8,709 bases of DNA from positions 1-8,709 of the forward strand of contig JAEWDJ010000405.1 of NCBI GenBank assembly GCA_023390155.1, read 5' to 3'. The DNA is from Actinomycetes bacterium (GTDB taxonomy: Bacteria; Actinomycetota; Actinomycetes; Actinomycetales; Microbacteriaceae). Made by a program: the position numbers and the translations under genes. Each line of letters starts with the position of its first letter. The stretch's first letter is position 1. The notes under the pieces are model-generated. The model had not been told where the DNA came from. It saw nothing but the letters and a program-made list of their open reading frames with translations, and did not search any database. This document shows positions 6,154 through 8,709 of the stretch, piece by piece.

Positions 6154-7301
6154 TGGTTCTCTCCTATCGGGGGACGAACGGTGGAGGCTTCCGGCAGCCG
6201 GATGGTGAAGGTGGAGCCGCGTCCCGGCTGCGACCAGACGCGCACCTCGCCGCCGTGGTTCTGCACGGCGTGCTTGACGATCGAGAGCCCGAGGCCGGTG
6301 CCGCCGGTGTTGCGCGAGCGGGCCTGGTCGACGCGGAAGAAGCGCTCGAACACGCGGTCGAGGTCCTCCTCGGGGATGCCCTCACCCTGGTCGGTCACCG
6401 CGATCTCGACGACACCGTCGAGGGTGCGGACGCCGATGCCGATGCGGGACTGGTCGGGCGAGTACTGGATGGCGTTCGAGATGAGGTTGTCCACCGCGGT
6501 GACGAGGAGGCCCTCGTTGCCGAGCACCTCGGCGGCCTTCTCGCCGCGCATGGCGATCTCGATGCCGCGGGCCTCCGCCGCGACGCGGTTCTGATCGATC
6601 GCCGCCTTCACGATCGTCGACGCGAGCAGGGTGCGCGCGTCGCCGAGCGCGTCCGTCGCCTGCAGGCGGCTGAGCTCGATGATGTCCTGGGTGATGCGCG
6701 CCAGGCGGCCCGCCTCCTCCGTCAGCCGGTGGGCGAAGCGCCGCACCTGCTCCGGGTCGTCCGAGGCGTCGTCCAGGGCCTCGGCCAGGAGGCTGACCGC
6801 GCCGATCGGCGTCTTGAGCTCGTGGCTGATGTTGGCGACGAAGTCCCGGCGCACCGAGTCGAGGCGGAAGGACTCCGTGCGGTCCTCGGCGAGCAGCAGG
6901 ATATAGCGGGAGCCCAGGCGCGCGACCCGCACGCTGAGGTGGATGTTGGCATCGCCGAACGGCCCCCGCGCCAGCTCGCAGTCCTCGGTGATCGGCTCGC
7001 CGGTACGGCGCACGCGGTCGACCAGCTCCACGAGGTGCGGGTGCACGAGCGCGCCGCTCCACACCAGTCCGATCGCGTGGGCGCCGGGCGAGGCCTTGAT
7101 CACGTTGTTCGACGGGTCCAGCACGACGCCCGCGGACTCCATCGCGTCGAGCACCTGGTCGACGCCGTCCGGCACCGCCGGGTTCACGACGGCCGCGGCG
7201 TGGTCGCCGCGCCGGGCGGCGATGTGCAGGATCCACACGAATCCGGCGCCGACGGCGAGGCCCAGGCCCAGCGAGAGCAGCACCAACCAGGCGGAGTCCA
7301 T
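6150..7301 (-). CDS. senX3: Phosphate-sensing sensor histidine kinase (SenX3/PhoR-like)
   Basis: The 383-residue protein has one N-terminal membrane helix (about 4-27), a PAS-like domain (about 45-140, DAMESAGVVLDPSNNVIKAS) and then dimerisation and catalytic domains. His160 in FVANISHELKTP is the autophosphorylation site. The ATPase domain shows the N box DNLISNAIQYS (271-281), G1 DQGEGIP (304-310), F box FERFF (318-322) and G2 GGTGLGLS (333-340). The single helix without an extracellular sensor matches SenX3-type kinases, which read phosphate through the Pst transporter and PhoU rather than directly. The divergent phoU supports this. No pst genes are in the window. No Shine-Dalgarno precedes the ATG at 7301; a TACGCT lies at a spacing that suggests a leaderless mRNA. 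Confidence 0.95.
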   Translation of the reverse strand: MDSAWLVLLSLGLGLAVGAGFVWILHIAARRGDHAAAVVNPAVPDGVDQVLDAMESAGVVLDPSNNVIKASPGAHAIGLVWSGALVHPHLVELVDRVRRTGEPITEDCELARGPFGDANIHLSVRVARLGSRYILLLAEDRTESFRLDSVRRDFVANISHELKTPIGAVSLLAEALDDASDDPEQVRRFAHRLTEEAGRLARITQDIIELSRLQATDALGDARTLLASTIVKAAIDQNRVAAEARGIEIAMRGEKAAEVLGNEGLLVTAVDNLISNAIQYSPDQSRIGIGVRTLDGVVEIAVTDQGEGIPEEDLDRVFERFFRVDQARSRNTGGTGLGLSIVKHAVQNHGGEVRVWSQPGRGSTFTIRLPEASTVRPPIGENQ

Positions 7302-7307
7302 GGCGCA

Positions 7308-7313
7308 AGCGTA
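7308..7313 (-). promoter_or_regulatory. -10 element of the kinase-regulator operon, possibly leaderless
   Basis: TACGCT on the minus strand is separated from the kinase ATG by only six bases (TGCGCC), so transcription would begin at or next to the A of the start codon. No purine-rich ribosome site is present in that gap. A weak CTGAGC lies 16 bases upstream as a -35. Confidence 0.5.
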
Positions 7314-7384
7314 TGGGATCCGGGAACGCGCTCAGCGCCGCGTGCCCGGTTCTGCCGCGTGTTTTCGCGGGTACGTTAGACAGT

Positions 7385-7417
7385 GTTCAGGCTCAGGGCA
7401 CCGACTGTTAACCTGAT
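7385..7417 (+). promoter_or_regulatory. Candidate PHO box and phoU promoter
   Basis: Three consecutive 11-base units start with GTTCA (7385), GGGCA (7396) and GTTAA (7407). The 11-base periodicity and GTTCA-like core resemble the direct-repeat units bound by actinobacterial PhoP-type regulators. TTCAGG (7386-7391) and TAACCT (7409-7414), 17 bases apart, could be -35 and -10 elements overlapped by the box, giving a leader of about 75 bases for phoU. The outer units match well and the middle one poorly. Confidence 0.45.
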
Positions 7418-7493
7418 GCGGCGAACATGCTGAGCGGGGTCAGAAGACCCCCGCATCCCGCGTGCCCGCGCACGCCAGGAAGGATCCCACCCC

Positions 7494-8150
7494 ATGCGCG
7501 AAGTGTTCCAGCAGGAGCTGGCCGAAGTCCAGGACCGTCTGGTCGAGATCGCCGAGCTCGTCGTCCGCTCGATCCAGCACGCGACGCGGGCCTTCAACGA
7601 GTCCGACGTCTCGCTCGCCGAGGACGTCATCGCCAACGACCACAAGATCGACGAGCTCACCGTCATCCTCGACGAGCTCTCCATCCAGATCCTCGCGCGC
7701 CAGCAGCCGGTCGCCCGCGACCTGCGGATCGTGGTCAGCGCGCTGCGCATCAGCGCCTCCCTCGAGCGGATGGGCGACATGGCCGAGCACATCGCCCAGC
7801 TCGCCCGCTACCGCTTCCCGGACAAGGTCGTCCCGAAGGGCCTGCGCTCGACCTTCGCCGAGATGGGCCGTCTCGACGTCGCCATCGCCGAGAAGCTCGC
7901 GGAGCTGCTGCGCACGCAGGACATCCGCCTCGCGGACGAGATCCGCAACGACGACGACGACGTCGACGAGCTGCACGCCAGCGTCTTCGACAAGGTGCTC
8001 GGCGAGACCTGGAAGGGGCAGGCCGTCGACACCGTCGACGCGACCCTCGCCTCCCGCTACCACGAGCGCTTCGCCGACCACGCGGTCTCGATCGCGAAGA
8101 AGGTGCAGTACCTCGCGACCGGCGACTGGGCTCCCGAGCTCGCCTCCTGA
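7494..8150 (+). CDS. phoU: Phosphate signalling complex protein PhoU
   Basis: The 218-residue all-helical protein is of normal PhoU length. Two three-helix repeats each carry the metal-binding signature: ERMGDMAEH at 91-99 and ERFADHAVSI at 191-200, with Glu91/Asp95 and Glu191/Asp195 exactly 100 residues apart. ARDLRIVVSALRIS (74-87) is also typical. PhoU is a cytoplasmic peripheral protein that links the Pst phosphate transporter to the sensor kinase and keeps the kinase off when phosphate is ample. The ATG has AGGAAGGA nine bases upstream. It is divergent from the kinase-regulator pair, as in Streptomyces phoU/phoRP, and shares a 192-bp control region with a PHO-box candidate, so it may be induced by the regulator it helps to restrain. 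Confidence 0.96.
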   Translation: MREVFQQELAEVQDRLVEIAELVVRSIQHATRAFNESDVSLAEDVIANDHKIDELTVILDELSIQILARQQPVARDLRIVVSALRISASLERMGDMAEHIAQLARYRFPDKVVPKGLRSTFAEMGRLDVAIAEKLAELLRTQDIRLADEIRNDDDDVDELHASVFDKVLGETWKGQAVDTVDATLASRYHERFADHAVSIAKKVQYLATGDWAPELAS

Positions 8151-8171
8151 GCACCCCCTCTACAGCGCTCC

Positions 8172-8218
8172 CGAAAGCCGTCGAGCGGGCGGATCCTCCG
8201 CCCTCCCGGCGGCTTTCG
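8172..8218. terminator. Nested-hairpin terminator after phoU
   Basis: An outer 9-bp stem, CGAAAGCCG (8172-8180) with CGGCTTTCG (8210-8218), encloses a 7-bp inner stem, GGGCGGA (8187-8193) with TCCGCCC (8197-8203), separated by six-base internal loops. It starts 21 bases past the phoU stop, between phoU and the convergent 2H phosphoesterase gene. CTTTCG on one side and its mirror on the other suggest action in both directions, though a long T-run is missing. Confidence 0.75.
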
Positions 8219-8264
8219 TCGTACGTCGGGCCGTCCCGGTGCCACCCGGAGCGGGTGCGGCCTG

Positions 8265-8709
8265 TCAGGGGCGCAGCGGGATGCGGGCGACGACGACGCG
8301 ACGCGACCCGGGCGCGCGGGCCACGACCGCCAGCTCGGCGAGGAGGAGGTGCTCGCCGGGTTGCAGGACGCCCGCGCGCTGGTCGGTGACGTGCGCGCGG
8401 TAGCCGTCGCGCAGGTGGCGCGGGTCGCGGAGCACGGCGCCGGCGGTCTCCAGCGCGTCCACGAGGGCGGTGTGGAGGGACTGCAGGGCGGCGGAGGGGC
8501 GCAGCACCGTCACCGGGACGGTCTGTCGCGAGCCGAACCGGGCGCGCTCCCCCGCGACGACCGGGATGGGCGGTACCCGCGGCACGAGAGCCGCGACGGC
8601 GGCCGCGTCCAACTCCGTCTCGAACGGCGGCACGACGGTGACGTGCGGCGGCCAGTCGCGGGCGGGGAAGCCGTCCGCGCCCGGAAACACGTCGTCGCCG
8701 CGTTCCGGG
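8265..8709 (-). CDS. 2H phosphoesterase, 2'-5' RNA ligase-like (5' end beyond window)
   Basis: The frame is open from the stop at 8265-8267 to the right edge, giving at least 147 residues. It holds both signature motifs of the 2H superfamily: an HVT within WPPHVTVVPPF near the start and a second HVT in YRAHVTDQ about 95 residues later. The two histidines form the active site for 2',3'-cyclic phosphate or 2'-5' phosphodiester chemistry; the biological substrate of these small actinobacterial proteins is not known. A GTG at 8690 could serve as start, but the frame continues upstream without a stop (ERGDDVF), and family members usually have a beta strand before the first HxT, so the true start is probably outside the window. 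It is convergent with phoU, with no evident functional link. Confidence 0.85.
   Translation of the reverse strand, partial: PERGDDVFPGADGFPARDWPPHVTVVPPFETELDAAAVAALVPRVPPIPVVAGERARFGSRQTVPVTVLRPSAALQSLHTALVDALETAGAVLRDPRHLRDGYRAHVTDQRAGVLQPGEHLLLAELAVVARAPGSRRVVVARIPLRP

Noticed and set aside
4894..6594. A 566-codon plus-strand frame spanning the lipoprotein, terminator and two-component genes
   Set aside because: It runs through a strong terminator and opposes well-identified regulator and kinase genes, and its product is compositionally biased with no family match.
6147..7379. A 410-codon plus-strand frame opposite the kinase gene
   Set aside because: It is an antisense shadow of a gene whose H, N, G1, F and G2 boxes are all intact.
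1..8709. A mobile element, phage, toxin-antitoxin or defence system
   Set aside because: No transposase, integrase, terminal repeats, tRNA attachment site or defence-type gene is visible; apart from the hydrolase the genes are ordinary actinobacterial core genes.

Overview
The window is high-GC DNA with strong G/C bias at third codon positions. Its genes point to an actinobacterium, most likely of the Microbacteriaceae or a close relative: a mycobacterial-type CarD, a SenX3-RegX3-like phosphate two-component pair divergent from phoU, and a surface hydrolase ending in an LAxTG sorting motif. The genus is not determined.

Layout: (1) 1-3982, minus strand: a very large secreted multidomain glycoside hydrolase, cut by the left edge exactly at its LASTG motif. 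It has a GH30-type catalytic domain followed by a ricin-type lectin domain, Ig-like domains, an F5/8 type C carbohydrate-binding domain and further beta-sandwich modules. (2) 3983-4169: its control region, with two nearly identical 16-bp LacI-type palindromes next to the start, plus two hairpins behind carD. (3) 4170-4652, minus: carD. (4) 4832-5395, plus: a lipoprotein divergent from carD, as lpqE is in mycobacteria. (5) A bidirectional terminator at 5418-5452. (6) 5470-7301, minus: senX3-regX3-like kinase and regulator, translationally coupled by a 4-bp overlap. (7) 7302-7493: a divergent regulatory region with a candidate PHO box. (8) 7494-8150, plus: phoU, followed by a nested hairpin terminator. 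(9) 8265-8709, minus: a 2H phosphoesterase (2'-5' RNA ligase-like) cut by the right edge.

Functionally, most of the window is core regulation. CarD modulates RNA polymerase at promoters. The kinase, regulator and PhoU form the phosphate-sensing module. The lipoprotein is probably an envelope protein. The GH30 gene looks like an accessory, sugar-inducible surface enzyme for plant-type galactan or another beta-linked glycan, placed behind carD where ispD-ispF often lie in relatives. No wholly new system is evident. The points most worth a second look are the glutamate at CarD position 47, the tandem operator, the LAxTG ending, the possible leaderless kinase mRNA and the three-unit PHO-box candidate.
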